DNA of 64,000 nt, taken from assembly GCA_963695675.1 (NCBI GenBank), contig CAVOGY010000007.1, forward strand, positions 310,001 to 374,000, in the 5' to 3' direction. Position numbers and translations under genes: made by a program. Positions 50,671 to 59,346 of this stretch are shown here, one piece after another. The DNA is from DASUPK01 sp963695675 (GTDB lineage Bacteria > Actinomycetota > Thermoleophilia > Solirubrobacterales > 70-9). The stretch's first letter is position 1; each line of letters starts with the position of its first letter. The notes under the pieces are model-generated. The model saw nothing but the letters and a program-made list of their open reading frames with translations. It searched no databases and had not been told where the DNA came from.

Positions 50671-51543
50671 GTGATCGAGCTGCGCAGTGAATTGATCCTT
50701 CATGCCAACGATGTCCAGCTCTGCGCCGAGACCTTCGGCGAGCGGGGCGACCCGGCGATCCTCCTGATCATGGGCGCCGGCGCGTCGATGGACTGGTGGG
50801 AGGTCGGGTTCTGCGAGCGCCTGGCCGCCGGGTCGCGGTTCGTGATCCGCTACGACCATCGCGACACGGGCCGGTCGGTGCATTACGCCCCGGGTGAGCC
50901 CGGATATACGGGCGGTGACCTGGTCGACGATGCACTCGGGATGCTCGACGCGCTCGGTCTGGAGCGAGCCCACGTCGTCGGGATGTCTATGGGTGGCGCG
51001 ATCGCCCAGGTCATCGCCCTCGACCACCCAGATCGTGTTGCCTCACTCGGCCTGATCTCGACGAGCTTCGCGGACCGGGACAGCTCTGATCTGCCTTCGA
51101 TGAACGAGGAGACCGCCGCCCGCTTCGCGATCGAGAAGCCTGACTGGTCGGACCGGGATCGGGTGATCGCCTACCTGGTGGAGCTACAGCGGGCCGGTGC
51201 GAGCGAATCCGTGCCGATGGACGAGGGCCCGATTCGCACCGCTGCGGCGCGGATGTTCGACCGCACCGCTGACATCGAGGCGGCGCTCACCAACCATGAC
51301 CTGATCGACCACGGAGACCCGCCGCGGCGGCGACTCGAGGAGCTCGCCCTCCCCACCGTCGTGATCCACGGGAGGGAAGACCCGCTCTTCCCGGTCGAGC
51401 ACGGGCGTGCGCTAGCGGAGACCATCCCGTCCGCGGATCTCCTCGCACTCGAGAATGTCGGCCACGAGCTACCCAGGCGAGCCTGGGAGTTCGTCGTCCC
51501 GGCGATCCTTGCCAGCTCATCCGCCTCGGCCACTCCCGCCTAG
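50671..51543 (+). CDS. Alpha/beta-fold hydrolase
   Basis: The protein has 290 residues. PAILLIMGAGASMDWWEVGF is the oxyanion region, YDHRDTGRS follows, and VVGMSMGGAIAQVIAL holds the nucleophile Ser. IHGREDPLFPVEHG carries the Asp and NVGHELPRRAW the His. Substrate is unknown. It is the only plus-strand gene inside the dcw cluster. GTG 50671 lies within GGAGGTGATC, an unusual overlap of start codon and ribosome-binding consensus, so the start is uncertain. It is convergent with ftsI and overlaps its end by four bases. Confidence 0.88.
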   Translation: MIELRSELILHANDVQLCAETFGERGDPAILLIMGAGASMDWWEVGFCERLAAGSRFVIRYDHRDTGRSVHYAPGEPGYTGGDLVDDALGMLDALGLERAHVVGMSMGGAIAQVIALDHPDRVASLGLISTSFADRDSSDLPSMNEETAARFAIEKPDWSDRDRVIAYLVELQRAGASESVPMDEGPIRTAAARMFDRTADIEAALTNHDLIDHGDPPRRRLEELALPTVVIHGREDPLFPVEHGRALAETIPSADLLALENVGHELPRRAWEFVVPAILASSSASATPA

Positions 51544-53198
51544 TGCGGCGAGATCCCGAGGTAGGGCAGTGCGAAGGCCGCGATCTGCCCGAACACGGGC
51601 GCGGCGACGGCCCCGCCGAAATGCACGTAGCGCGGCTGGTCGACCACCACGGCGACCAGCAGCTTCGGCCGCTCGGCGGGGGCGAAACCGACGAAGGACG
51701 CCACGTAGTCGGTGTCCGAATAGGTGCCGTTCTCGACCTTCTGGGCGGTACCGGTCTTGCCCGCGAGCACGTATCCGGGAACGCTCACCGAGGAGGCGGT
51801 ACCCCCGGGCTCGAGTACGCCCTCCAGCATGCGTCGGAGCTGAGCCGCGACCCGCGAGCTGATCACCCGGTGGGGATCGGTGTCCTGGTCGGCGGGCTGC
51901 CCGCCGATCGATTGGATCAGGCTCGGACGGCGCAAGAGGCCGCCGTTGGCGATCGCCGCGTATGCCGTCGCCATTTGCATCGGGGTCACGGCGAGACCCT
52001 GGCCGATCGGCAGGTTCCCCATCGTCGAGCCGGAGTAGTTGTCCCGCGCGGGCACGATTCCGCGCTCCTCGCCCGGGTAGTCCAGGCCCGTCGGGCGGCC
52101 GAAGCCGAACCGGTTGATCCACTGCGAGAAACGGTCGGGACCCTCCTTCAGACCGATCGTCACGGCGCCGACGTTCGAGGATTGGGCGAGGATCTGGGCG
52201 GTGGTCAAGGTGACCGGCGGGCGAGGCTCGGCCTCGCCGATGGTCCGGTCGTAAACGCGGATCTCTGAGGGCAGGTAGAAGCTCGAGTCGGGGGTGACCA
52301 CGTGGTCCGACAGGGCCGACGCAACGGTGAACGCCTTGAAGGTGGATCCCGGCTCGTAGGTGAATCCGGTGGCCCGGTTCTCGAGCTCCTCCGGGGTCGC
52401 GTCCTGAAGGTCCGAGGGGTCGAAGCCGGGCCAGTTCGCCATCGCCAGGATCTCGCCGGTGTTCGGGTTCATGGCGATCGCCGTGGCGCCCTTGGCCTGG
52501 TACTGCTGGGCAGCCTCCGAGAGCGCCTGCTCGGTCTTCCCCTGGATCGCTGCGTCGATCGTGGTCTGGATGTCGCCGCCCGTGTTTGCGGGGCTGACCG
52601 TCTCCATGCGAAGCGGGCGGCCGAGGGCGTCGTGGACGACGTCCTGCTCGCCGTTCGCCCCGCCCAGCACGCTGTTCTCGGAGTGCTCCAGGCCGGTCAA
52701 TCCCTGGTTGTCGGTCCCGACGGCGCCGATCACCTGGGAGGCCAGGTCCCCCTGCGGATAGAGCCTGCGGCTGGTCGGGACCGTGGAGATGCCCGCGATG
52801 TCGAGCTTCTTCACCCTGGCCGCAACTGTCGCGTCGACCTTCCGCGCCAGGTACTCGAAACCTGAGCTCCGATCGGAGAGCTTGTCGAGCAGGTCGGCCG
52901 TGGGCTCTCCAAGGATCTGATTCAGGCGGAGAGCCGTCTGCCCCGGGTGCACGACCTGGTACGGCGTGGCGATCACGTCCGCCGCGTCCTCGGACGCGGC
53001 CAGCACCTTGCCGTTCCGGTCGAGCACCCGGCCGCGCTGCCCGGGAATCGGCACCTGGGTGACCTGCTGGCTGCGCGCCTCCGCACGCAGGTCGCCGCCC
53101 CGGACGCCCTGCAGCCAGAAAGCCCGAGCGATGGCGAACGAGAAGACCAGCAGGAACCCGCAGAAGAGCAGCCCCAGCCGGCGGTCTATCAGTCGCAT
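51540..53198 (-). CDS. ftsI: Division transpeptidase FtsI (penicillin-binding protein 3 type)
   Basis: The protein has 552 residues. One N-terminal transmembrane helix (residues 9-28) and the dimerisation domain (RGRVLDRNGKVLA) precede the transpeptidase. Active-site motifs are S285-T-F-K, S340-S-N and K481-T-G. It cross-links septal peptidoglycan with FtsW. ATG 53198 is used; the longer open frame runs over the ftsL-like gene. No PASTA domain is present. Confidence 0.95.
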   Translation of the reverse strand: MRLIDRRLGLLFCGFLLVFSFAIARAFWLQGVRGGDLRAEARSQQVTQVPIPGQRGRVLDRNGKVLAASEDAADVIATPYQVVHPGQTALRLNQILGEPTADLLDKLSDRSSGFEYLARKVDATVAARVKKLDIAGISTVPTSRRLYPQGDLASQVIGAVGTDNQGLTGLEHSENSVLGGANGEQDVVHDALGRPLRMETVSPANTGGDIQTTIDAAIQGKTEQALSEAAQQYQAKGATAIAMNPNTGEILAMANWPGFDPSDLQDATPEELENRATGFTYEPGSTFKAFTVASALSDHVVTPDSSFYLPSEIRVYDRTIGEAEPRPPVTLTTAQILAQSSNVGAVTIGLKEGPDRFSQWINRFGFGRPTGLDYPGEERGIVPARDNYSGSTMGNLPIGQGLAVTPMQMATAYAAIANGGLLRRPSLIQSIGGQPADQDTDPHRVISSRVAAQLRRMLEGVLEPGGTASSVSVPGYVLAGKTGTAQKVENGTYSDTDYVASFVGFAPAERPKLLVAVVVDQPRYVHFGGAVAAPVFGQIAAFALPYLGISPH

Positions 53199-53212
53199 CG
53201 CCGGCGCCCTGC

Positions 53213-54007
53213 CTAGAGCCCCACGCCTCCGGTAACGGCCCCCGAGGACCCGCTCGAGGCGCCGCTGCCGGACGGCCCGCCGCCCGAGGCGCCGCCGCCC
53301 GTGCCGGTGGTCGTGGTCGTCGGTGCCGAGCTCGTCGTCTCCGTCGTCGGCGTCACCGTCGTCGGCGTCACCGGCGCAGTCGTGGTGGTCGTGGTCGGGC
53401 CGGTTGCGGTCGTCGGGACCGGCGCGTACGAGGTGCCGGGCGCGGGGTAGCTCGAGGGCTGGCTCGGCGCCAGTAGGAAGCTGTCGGTCGCCAGCAGGTG
53501 CGCGAGGCGCGCTGCATTCGCATTCGCGGCGCTCAGGAAGGTGATCGCCCGCGGATCCGGATTGGCGAGACCGAGCCTGGCGGCCTCCGCCTCCACCTTG
53601 ACCGCCGAGAGGCGTTCGTCGATCTGCGCCCGAAGCGAGGACACCTCCGTCTTCAGCTCGTCGATCTGGAGTGAGGTGCGACCCGAGCCGGCGGTCAGGC
53701 TCAGGCTGAGGACATTGAGGGCGACAATCCCGCCGAGCAGCGCGCAGAGCACGGCGATCCACCCACGGCCTCGTGTCAGCCGCACGATCAGGCCCGAGTC
53801 CGAGAAGTCGCGGACCGCGCCGGCGCTGCGCACGGCGGCCTGCGGGAAGAGCGCGGCCCCCGCCATCGCGGGCCTCACGAGGCGAGCGGCAGGAGGCTGG
53901 CGCGGCCGTGATCGTGCCGTCGCGGAGCGGGTGCCGCTGCGCGGCCGCTGGCGAGGCTTTCGCTGCGGAGCGGCGGACGCCCGCCGTGCGGTCGCTGCGG
54001 CGGCCAT
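53213..54007 (-). CDS. ftsL: FtsL-like division protein with Thr/Gly/Ser-rich tail
   Basis: The protein has 264 residues. An Arg/Pro/Ala-rich cytosolic part (1-80) precedes one transmembrane helix (about 83-105) and a short coiled coil (IDELKTEVSSLRAQIDERLSAVKVEAE). It has the position and build of FtsL. The last 80 residues are low complexity (PTTTTTT-like runs, then Gly/Ser), which is unusual for FtsL and could be a glycosylated wall-spanning segment. It overlaps the rsmH stop by one base. Confidence 0.8.
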   Translation of the reverse strand: MAAAATARRASAAPQRKPRQRPRSGTRSATARSRPRQPPAARLVRPAMAGAALFPQAAVRSAGAVRDFSDSGLIVRLTRGRGWIAVLCALLGGIVALNVLSLSLTAGSGRTSLQIDELKTEVSSLRAQIDERLSAVKVEAEAARLGLANPDPRAITFLSAANANAARLAHLLATDSFLLAPSQPSSYPAPGTSYAPVPTTATGPTTTTTTAPVTPTTVTPTTETTSSAPTTTTTGTGGGASGGGPSGSGASSGSSGAVTGGVGL

Positions 54008-55023
54008 CAGCCGGCGTCCTCCGCCTCGCGGATCTTGAGCGCGGCCCGCAGGTGAGCTGAGGCGGCGCGCGGATTGCGCTCGAGCTCCTCGGTGCCCGGT
54101 GCGATCGCGCGCTTGGTGAGCAGCTCGGCCTCGGGCTCTCGCCCGCAGACGCAGACCGGGAGCTCGGGCGGACAGACGCAGCCACGGGCACGGTCGGCGA
54201 GGAACCGCTTCACCCGCCGGTCCTCCAGGGAGTGGAAGGAGATCGCCCCCAGACGCCCGCCGACCCGGAGGATGCCCCAGGCGAGGGGCAGGGCGCGGTC
54301 GAGAGCGTCGAGCTCCCCGTTGACCGCGATCCGGATGGCCTGGAAGGTGCGCTTGGCCGGGTGGCCGCGCCCGAACCGCTCCGACGTCGGAATCGCTGCC
54401 TTGATCGCGGTGACCAGCTGCCCGGTCGTCTCGATCGGGCGGCGCCTGGTGATCTCGCGCGCGATCGATCCCGCCCGGCGCTCTTCGCCCAGCTCCCGGA
54501 TCGCGCGGGCCAGCCGGTCCTGGGGCCATTCGTTCACCACCGTCGCCGCCGAGAGGCTCTGGCTCGGATCCATGCGCATGTCGAGCGGCGCGTCATAGGA
54601 GTAGGAGAAGCCGCGCTCCCAGGCGTCGACCTGCATCGAGGACATGCCGAGGTCGAAGACGATCCCGTCCGGACGGATCCCCTCGCCGCGCAGGCCCTCC
54701 AGGGCGGCGACGAAGTCGGCTCGCAGGAAGCGCGCGCGGCACGGCAGATCGGCGGCGAACTCCCGCCAGCGCGCCTCCGAGGCGGGGTCGCGGTCGACCG
54801 CGATCAGCTCGCCGCCGGGCCCGAGGCGCTCGGCGATCAGGCGGGCGTGGCCGCCGCCGCCGAAGGTGCAGTCGACGAAGGTCTCGCCCGGGCGCGGGTC
54901 GAGCAGGTCGATCAACTCCTCGGCAAGGACTGGGTCGTGTTCTGCGGGCACGTACGTAAGGTTCGCCGACGAGGCCGGTGATCCGGCCGCCGTCTTCGTG
55001 ACGGGATGTGTTCGGGTGGTCAC
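54007..55023 (-). CDS. rsmH: 16S rRNA m4C1402 methyltransferase
   Basis: The protein has 338 residues and methylates N4 of C1402. HDPVLAEELIDLLDPRPGETFVDCTFGGGGHARLI is the SAM-binding start, GIVFDLGMSSMQVD, GFSYSYDAPLDMRMD and GAISFHSLEDRRVKRFL are conserved. A four-Cys segment (CVCPPELPVCVC) is near the end. GTG 55023 follows the mraZ stop by one base. Confidence 0.96.
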   Translation of the reverse strand: MTTRTHPVTKTAAGSPASSANLTYVPAEHDPVLAEELIDLLDPRPGETFVDCTFGGGGHARLIAERLGPGGELIAVDRDPASEARWREFAADLPCRARFLRADFVAALEGLRGEGIRPDGIVFDLGMSSMQVDAWERGFSYSYDAPLDMRMDPSQSLSAATVVNEWPQDRLARAIRELGEERRAGSIAREITRRRPIETTGQLVTAIKAAIPTSERFGRGHPAKRTFQAIRIAVNGELDALDRALPLAWGILRVGGRLGAISFHSLEDRRVKRFLADRARGCVCPPELPVCVCGREPEAELLTKRAIAPGTEELERNPRAASAHLRAALKIREAEDAG

Positions 55024-55024
55024 C

Positions 55025-55471
55025 TCAGCCTCCTCGCTCGTCTTCGGAGAGGTTCTCCGCGACATCCGAGACCTCGGCGTCCATCTCCTTCTCGTAGGCC
55101 GCCCAGCGTTCGGCGTTCCAGATCTCGAACCAGTCGTCGGATCCGACGATCACGCAGGGCCCCTCCCCCAGGCCGGCGTGCTCGATCAGCTTCTTGGGGA
55201 GGCGGATGCGGCCCGCCGAGTCCAGGGAGTCGTCGAAGGCACCGCCGTGAAAGTGGCGGCGCATCATCCGGCCGCGCCGTCCCAGCGGGTTCGTCTGCCC
55301 GAGGAACTGCTGCGTGAAGCGCTCGTAGCCCGCGGGCGCGAACACCCAGACGGAGGGCTCGAGCCCTTTGGCGAGAACGACTCCATCGGCCAGCGCCGCG
55401 CGGAACCTCGACGGGACCGTGAGGCGGTCCTTGGAGTCGAGGTTGTGCTCGTACTGACCGAGAAACGACAA
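55025..55471 (-). CDS. mraZ: Transcriptional regulator MraZ
   Basis: The protein has 148 residues with two AbrB-like SpoVT halves: LGQYEHNLDSKDRLTVPSRFR and DDSLDSAGRIRLPKKLIEHAG carry the D-x-K/A-G-R motifs. It binds spaced TGGG boxes in its own promoter and controls the dcw genes. The start is TTG 55471 with GGAGAGGAAG upstream. Its predicted boxes lie at 55581-55604. Confidence 0.95.
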   Translation of the reverse strand: MSFLGQYEHNLDSKDRLTVPSRFRAALADGVVLAKGLEPSVWVFAPAGYERFTQQFLGQTNPLGRRGRMMRRHFHGGAFDDSLDSAGRIRLPKKLIEHAGLGEGPCVIVGSDDWFEIWNAERWAAYEKEMDAEVSDVAENLSEDERGG

Positions 55472-55518
55472 AGTGGGCTTCCTCTCCGGAGATTGAGTTG
55501 GCTCTCCTGATTCGGAGC

Positions 55519-55561
55519 GGGCCGGGGTGGTGAGGTGGGAGGAGCCTCATCACCCCGGCCC
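55519..55561 (-). promoter_or_regulatory. Stable hairpin in the mraZ 5' leader
   Basis: GGGCCGGGGTG pairs exactly with CACCCCGGCCC over 11 bp. Past one mismatch, TGAGG pairs with CCTCA, with a 9-nt loop. It lies between the mraZ promoter and start codon, so it would fold in the dcw transcript and could act as an attenuator. Confidence 0.6.
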
Positions 55562-55580
55562 TATGACCAACTCTTCGGCG

Positions 55581-55611
55581 CCACGCTAGCCCACTCTGTC
55601 CCACTTTGCAA
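55581..55611 (-). promoter_or_regulatory. mraZ promoter with three MraZ boxes
   Basis: On the minus strand GTGGG, GTGGG and GTGGC begin at 55604, 55594 and 55584, exactly 10 bp apart, the pattern of MraZ binding sites. TTGCAA (55611-55606), a 17-bp spacer and TAGCGT (55588-55583) form a weak promoter that the boxes overlap, so MraZ would repress by blocking polymerase. From 55612 to 55895 I see no gene, only a hairpin CCTGCAA/TTGCAGG at 55750-55770. Confidence 0.7.
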
Positions 55612-55895
55612 CACATCGTGGCCCGGCGGATTGGAACGGTTCCGTCGGACGGAATTGCTACCCGACGCAGCCGGCGCGTGAAAACCGCATGACGATGCCG
55701 TTTGCGGGGTCTACCGATGGATTAGGAACGGGCGCAGGTGCAACCCGACCCTGCAAATCTGCGTTGCAGGAAAGAGGAACGCCCCCGAACCTTTCCCAAC
55801 GATGCCCGCCGCCCTGATCCTCAATCTGACCAGCACCGGCCTCATCACTCTCGGCCTAGTCGGCCTGTCGCTTCGGGGGCTGAGCCCTTCGATCC

Positions 55896-56735
55896 CTAGA
55901 ACCCAGCCATGAAGCGATCGATGTTGGCGAGCAGCCCTGCCGCAATCATCAGCAGGACCGAGGGGACCAGAAGGAGCGCGACCGCGAGCTGGATCTTCGG
56001 CGCGGCCCGTGCCGCCTGCTCCTCGATCCGGCGGCGCTGGACGCCGCGGAGTGCCGTGGCCTGCTCGCGAAGCTGGTCGGCGAGCGGCGAGCCGTAGCGG
56101 CGGGAGCGCTCGATCACGCCGCACATAGCGGCGACCTCGCGCACCGGCGCGCGGCGGCGAAAGGACTCGAGGGTCTCGCTCTGCGACAGGCCGCAGGAGC
56201 TCTCCGCGGAGAGCATCGCCAGCTCCCGCGCCAACGGCCCCTCACCCGCGCCCAGCTCGGCGAGACCGGCGAGCGGACTGCGCCCGGCCGCCGCCCCGAC
56301 CGCGAGCAGGTCGAGCGCGTCAGGGAGTCCAGCACGGAGGATCCGCAGGCGCCGGCGAGCGCGGCTCTCGAGCCAGGCGTCCGGTCCAAGGAAACCCGCC
56401 GCCGGCAAACCCACGGCAACGACCCAGGCGAGCCTGCTCGGCGCCGCGGGCGCGACCACCAGCGCCCAGAGAGCCCCGGCAAGCGAGGCTGCGAGCTTGG
56501 CGGCGAGGAGCGACGGCGCGGAAATCCGGTCGGCGATCCCGGCCCTGGCCAACCTCGAGGAGAGGCCCAGTCGTGCGTCGAGGACCGCGAGTCGCGGCTG
56601 TGCGCCGCCCGACAGCGGGCCGAAGACGTCGGAACGACCGCGTGCAGCGCGGCGCTCGCGAGGAGGGATCAGCTCGACCGCGGCCGCGAGGCCAAGGATC
56701 AGCGCTCCCGCTGCAAGCAGAAGAGCGACGGTCAC
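55896..56735 (-). CDS. tadC: Tad pilus inner-membrane platform protein TadC
   Basis: The protein has 279 residues with a type II secretion F domain. LRAGLPDALDLLAVGAAAGRSPLAGLAEL and MCGVIERSRRYGSPLADQLREQA are the conserved cytosolic part, followed by two C-terminal helices. It forms the assembly platform with TadB. GTG 56735 overlaps the tadB stop. Confidence 0.88.
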   Translation of the reverse strand: MTVALLLAAGALILGLAAAVELIPPRERRAARGRSDVFGPLSGGAQPRLAVLDARLGLSSRLARAGIADRISAPSLLAAKLAASLAGALWALVVAPAAPSRLAWVVAVGLPAAGFLGPDAWLESRARRRLRILRAGLPDALDLLAVGAAAGRSPLAGLAELGAGEGPLARELAMLSAESSCGLSQSETLESFRRRAPVREVAAMCGVIERSRRYGSPLADQLREQATALRGVQRRRIEEQAARAAPKIQLAVALLLVPSVLLMIAAGLLANIDRFMAGF

Positions 56736-57580
56736 TCCGAGGGCGTCCCCAGACGACGGATCAATGCGAATCCCACTATCTGCAGCGCGCCCGCCGCCAT
56801 CAGCATCGCCGCCGAGGCGGGCTCGCCGAGCACCCCCGAGATGAAGCCGGGCTGCAGAAGCTCGGCGAACAGGGCGGCCCCCGCGGGCAGCGCCACCACG
56901 AGGAGGCCGGTGAAGCGGGCCTGGGTCGTCGCCGCGCGAGCTTCGTCGTCGACCCGATCGCGATCGGCCGCCGCCGCCGCCAGCCGCCGCATCAGCGCCG
57001 CCACATCCCCGCCCGCCACCTGCTGGCTGAGCAGCGCCGTCGCCAGCCAATCGATTCGCTCTGAGCCCAGCCGCTCGCGCATCTCGTCGAGGGCGTCCCG
57101 AGTGGAGGCCCCGAGCTCGAGGTCCGCCGCGACCCGAGCGAGCTCCGCGGAGGACGCTCCGTCAAGCGAGTCGGCCGCCGCCGTCAAAGCGCCGCGCACC
57201 GAGTGGCCGCCCGAGATTGCATCCGCGATCGCCCCCGCGACATCGGGGACCGCCCGCTCAACCGCCCGCCGGTAGCGCTCTCTTCGCTGCGCGACCAGAA
57301 CGCTCACGCACCAGGGTCCCGCCGTCGCTGCGATCGCGAGCGGCCCCAGCCCCGTGACCAGAAGTGCCAGGGTCGCGATCGCTCCGCTGCCGAGCAGCCC
57401 GAGACGCCGCTGTTCCGAGGCGCTCGGCACATAGCCCTCGCGCGCCGCCCGGCTGAGAGGCCTGACTGCCTCTCGCAGCCACGAGGCGATCCGCGGAGCC
57501 GACAGCAGCGCCTCACGGACCGCGATTGCGACGAGTCCCCCCGCAAGCGCGGCGAATGCGATCAGCGCCGGCTGGCCCAA
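56732..57580 (-). CDS. tadB: Tad pilus inner-membrane platform protein TadB
   Basis: The protein has 282 residues with a type II secretion F domain. AVPDVAGAIADAISGGHSVRGALTAAADSL and WLATALLSQQVAGGDVAALMRRLAAAAADRDR are typical, with two N-terminal and two C-terminal helices. TTG 57580 has GGAGGGA at proper spacing and lies within the cpaF 3' end. It is coupled to cpaF and tadC. Confidence 0.87.
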   Translation of the reverse strand: MGQPALIAFAALAGGLVAIAVREALLSAPRIASWLREAVRPLSRAAREGYVPSASEQRRLGLLGSGAIATLALLVTGLGPLAIAATAGPWCVSVLVAQRRERYRRAVERAVPDVAGAIADAISGGHSVRGALTAAADSLDGASSAELARVAADLELGASTRDALDEMRERLGSERIDWLATALLSQQVAGGDVAALMRRLAAAAADRDRVDDEARAATTQARFTGLLVVALPAGAALFAELLQPGFISGVLGEPASAAMLMAAGALQIVGFALIRRLGTPSE

Positions 57581-58740
57581 GGGCGTCCCTCCGCCCCGCT
57601 GCCGACCCTGAACAGGGCCCGCACCCCGACCGAGCCCGCGGTTCTCACTACCTCGGCGACCTCGACCACGCGCCGCGACCCGTCGCTGAGGCGTGCCAGG
57701 TGGATGACCAGGTCGAGGCCGCGGCCGAGCTGCTCGCGGATGGCATCGTGCGGCAGCCCGACGCCGGCCATCAGCGCCAGGGTCTCGATCCTCCTCAGCG
57801 CGTCCTCTGGGGAGTTCGCATGGACGGTCGAGAGGGCCCCCTCGTGACCGGTGTTGAGCGCCATCAGGAGGTCGAGCGCCTCTCCGCCGCGGACCTCCCC
57901 GATCACGATCCTGTCCGGCCGCATTCGCAGCGCGCCTCGCAGGAGGTCCCGGATCGTCACCCGGCCGCGCCCCTCGACGTTGGCCGGGCGGCTCTCGAGC
58001 CGGACCACATGGGGCTGGCGCAGGCGGAGCTCGGCCGCGTCCTCGATTGTGACCACCCGCTCGGTGGGATCGACGAAGGCCGACAGGGCGTTGAGCAGCG
58101 TCGTCTTGCCCGAGCCGGTGCCGCCGCTGACCAGGATGCTCCGCCGCGCCGCCACCGCGGCCGCCAGCTCGTCGTGGAGCTCCTCGGTGAGCGTGCCGAG
58201 CTCGACCAGCTCCCGTGGGCCCGGCCGGGCGGCCGAGAACCGGCGTATCGACAGCGAGGGACCATCGACCGCGAGCGGCGGGATGACGACGTGGACGCGG
58301 GAACCGTCCTCGAGTCGCGCGTCGACCATCGGGCTGAGCTCGTCGACCCTCCGGCCCAGCGGTGCGAGGATCCGCTCGATCGCGTCCCTTAGAGACTGCT
58401 CCGAGGCGAAGCGAACCTCCGTCGGCTCGATGCGGCCGCGGCGCTCGACGTAAACGCGCTGGTACCCGTTCACCATCACCTCCTCCACCTCCGGGTCGGC
58501 AAGCAGTTCCTCGAGCGGGCCGAGCCCGACGGCCTCGCGCAGGATCAGCTCGAGGAGACGCTCGCGGGTCGACGGTTCGAGGATCGCGGCGTCCTCGTCG
58601 ACCAGCTCGCGCACGGCTTCCGGCAGCGGGCCCAACCCAGCGCCACCGGCGGCGGCCTGTGCTCGGCGCCGCTCCACCAGGCGCCGCCGCAGCTCGGCCG
58701 CCAGCTCGTCGAGATGTCTGCGGCGGACGCGCTCGTCCAC
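57562..58740 (-). CDS. cpaF: Tad pilus assembly ATPase CpaF (TadA)
   Basis: The protein has 392 residues and is the hexameric ATPase that powers pilus assembly. EEVMVNGYQRVYVERRGRI, SLSIRRF, GGTGSGKTTLLNAL (residues 206-219, Walker A), RIVIGEVRGGEALDLLMALNTGHEGALSTVHANS (Walker B and His box) are family marks. It is GTG-started, upstream of tadB and tadC. Confidence 0.94.
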   Translation of the reverse strand: MDERVRRRHLDELAAELRRRLVERRRAQAAAGGAGLGPLPEAVRELVDEDAAILEPSTRERLLELILREAVGLGPLEELLADPEVEEVMVNGYQRVYVERRGRIEPTEVRFASEQSLRDAIERILAPLGRRVDELSPMVDARLEDGSRVHVVIPPLAVDGPSLSIRRFSAARPGPRELVELGTLTEELHDELAAAVAARRSILVSGGTGSGKTTLLNALSAFVDPTERVVTIEDAAELRLRQPHVVRLESRPANVEGRGRVTIRDLLRGALRMRPDRIVIGEVRGGEALDLLMALNTGHEGALSTVHANSPEDALRRIETLALMAGVGLPHDAIREQLGRGLDLVIHLARLSDGSRRVVEVAEVVRTAGSVGVRALFRVGSGAEGRPWASRR

Positions 58741-58764
58741 CCACTGCTAAGCGAAGAACGTGGC

Positions 58765-59319
58765 CTACTCGCCCCCGTTTGGCTGCGGGGAAGGGAACAA
58801 GGTCTCGGTGAAGCCACCCATCTGGTGGTACATGCGGTTCTCGATCCGCAGCAGCCACAGCAGCGAGGCGATCGCCGCCACGCCGCCGATCGCGGCGCAG
58901 AGCCCGAGCGGCGCGTCGGTAAATGTCCCGACCGCGATCGCGATCGTCGCCCCGCCGACGACGCTGTTGATCACCGCGATCATGCTGCCGGTGGTGAAGA
59001 ACTGCTGGCGGCGCTCCAGGGCGACCCCCATGTTCTGCATCACGCCCATCGGGTCGTCGTGGCCAGAGAGCATGAAATAGCGCCGTTCGTCGCCCGCGAT
59101 CTCCAGGTAGTAGTTCCGGATCCGGTTGATCGCCCGCCCGAGCATCATGTCCTCCACCCCGTTCTCGACGACCCGGATGAAGGTGAAGAGGCCGAGCACG
59201 TAGTAGAGAGCCGCGCGAGACGAGCTCTCGCCGGTCGTCTGGGCCCGGGCGCCGGCGAGCCCGAAGTGCTCGGTGGTCATCGCGGTGAGCAGGGCCTGGC
59301 GGTCGAGCTCCTCGGCCAC
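58765..59319 (-). CDS. Membrane protein of unknown function upstream of cpaF
   Basis: The protein has 184 residues. AALYYVLGLFTFIRVVENGVEDMMLGRAINRIRNYYLEIAGDERRYFML is followed by two paired helices (AVINSVVGGATIAIAVGTF and GLCAAIGGVAAIASLLWLL). The ExxRNYYLE type stretch recurs in small actinobacterial membrane proteins, but I cannot name the family. GTG 59319 or ATG 59280 is the start. It lies 24 bases before cpaF, so it may be co-transcribed with the pilus genes. Confidence 0.65.
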   Translation of the reverse strand: MAEELDRQALLTAMTTEHFGLAGARAQTTGESSSRAALYYVLGLFTFIRVVENGVEDMMLGRAINRIRNYYLEIAGDERRYFMLSGHDDPMGVMQNMGVALERRQQFFTTGSMIAVINSVVGGATIAIAVGTFTDAPLGLCAAIGGVAAIASLLWLLRIENRMYHQMGGFTETLFPSPQPNGGE

Positions 59320-59346
59320 GCGCCGAAGGTAGCCTCCGTTGCGGAC

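Noticed and set aside
53199..54191. Long N-terminal extension of the ftsI frame
   Set aside because: It lies over the ftsL-like gene in another frame and is low complexity; FtsI is complete from ATG 53198.
55802..55912. 36-residue plus-strand ORF with a hydrophobic stretch in the gap between tadC and mraZ
   Set aside because: It has no ribosome-binding site at usable distance and overlaps the tadC 3' end; the composition alone does not support a gene.
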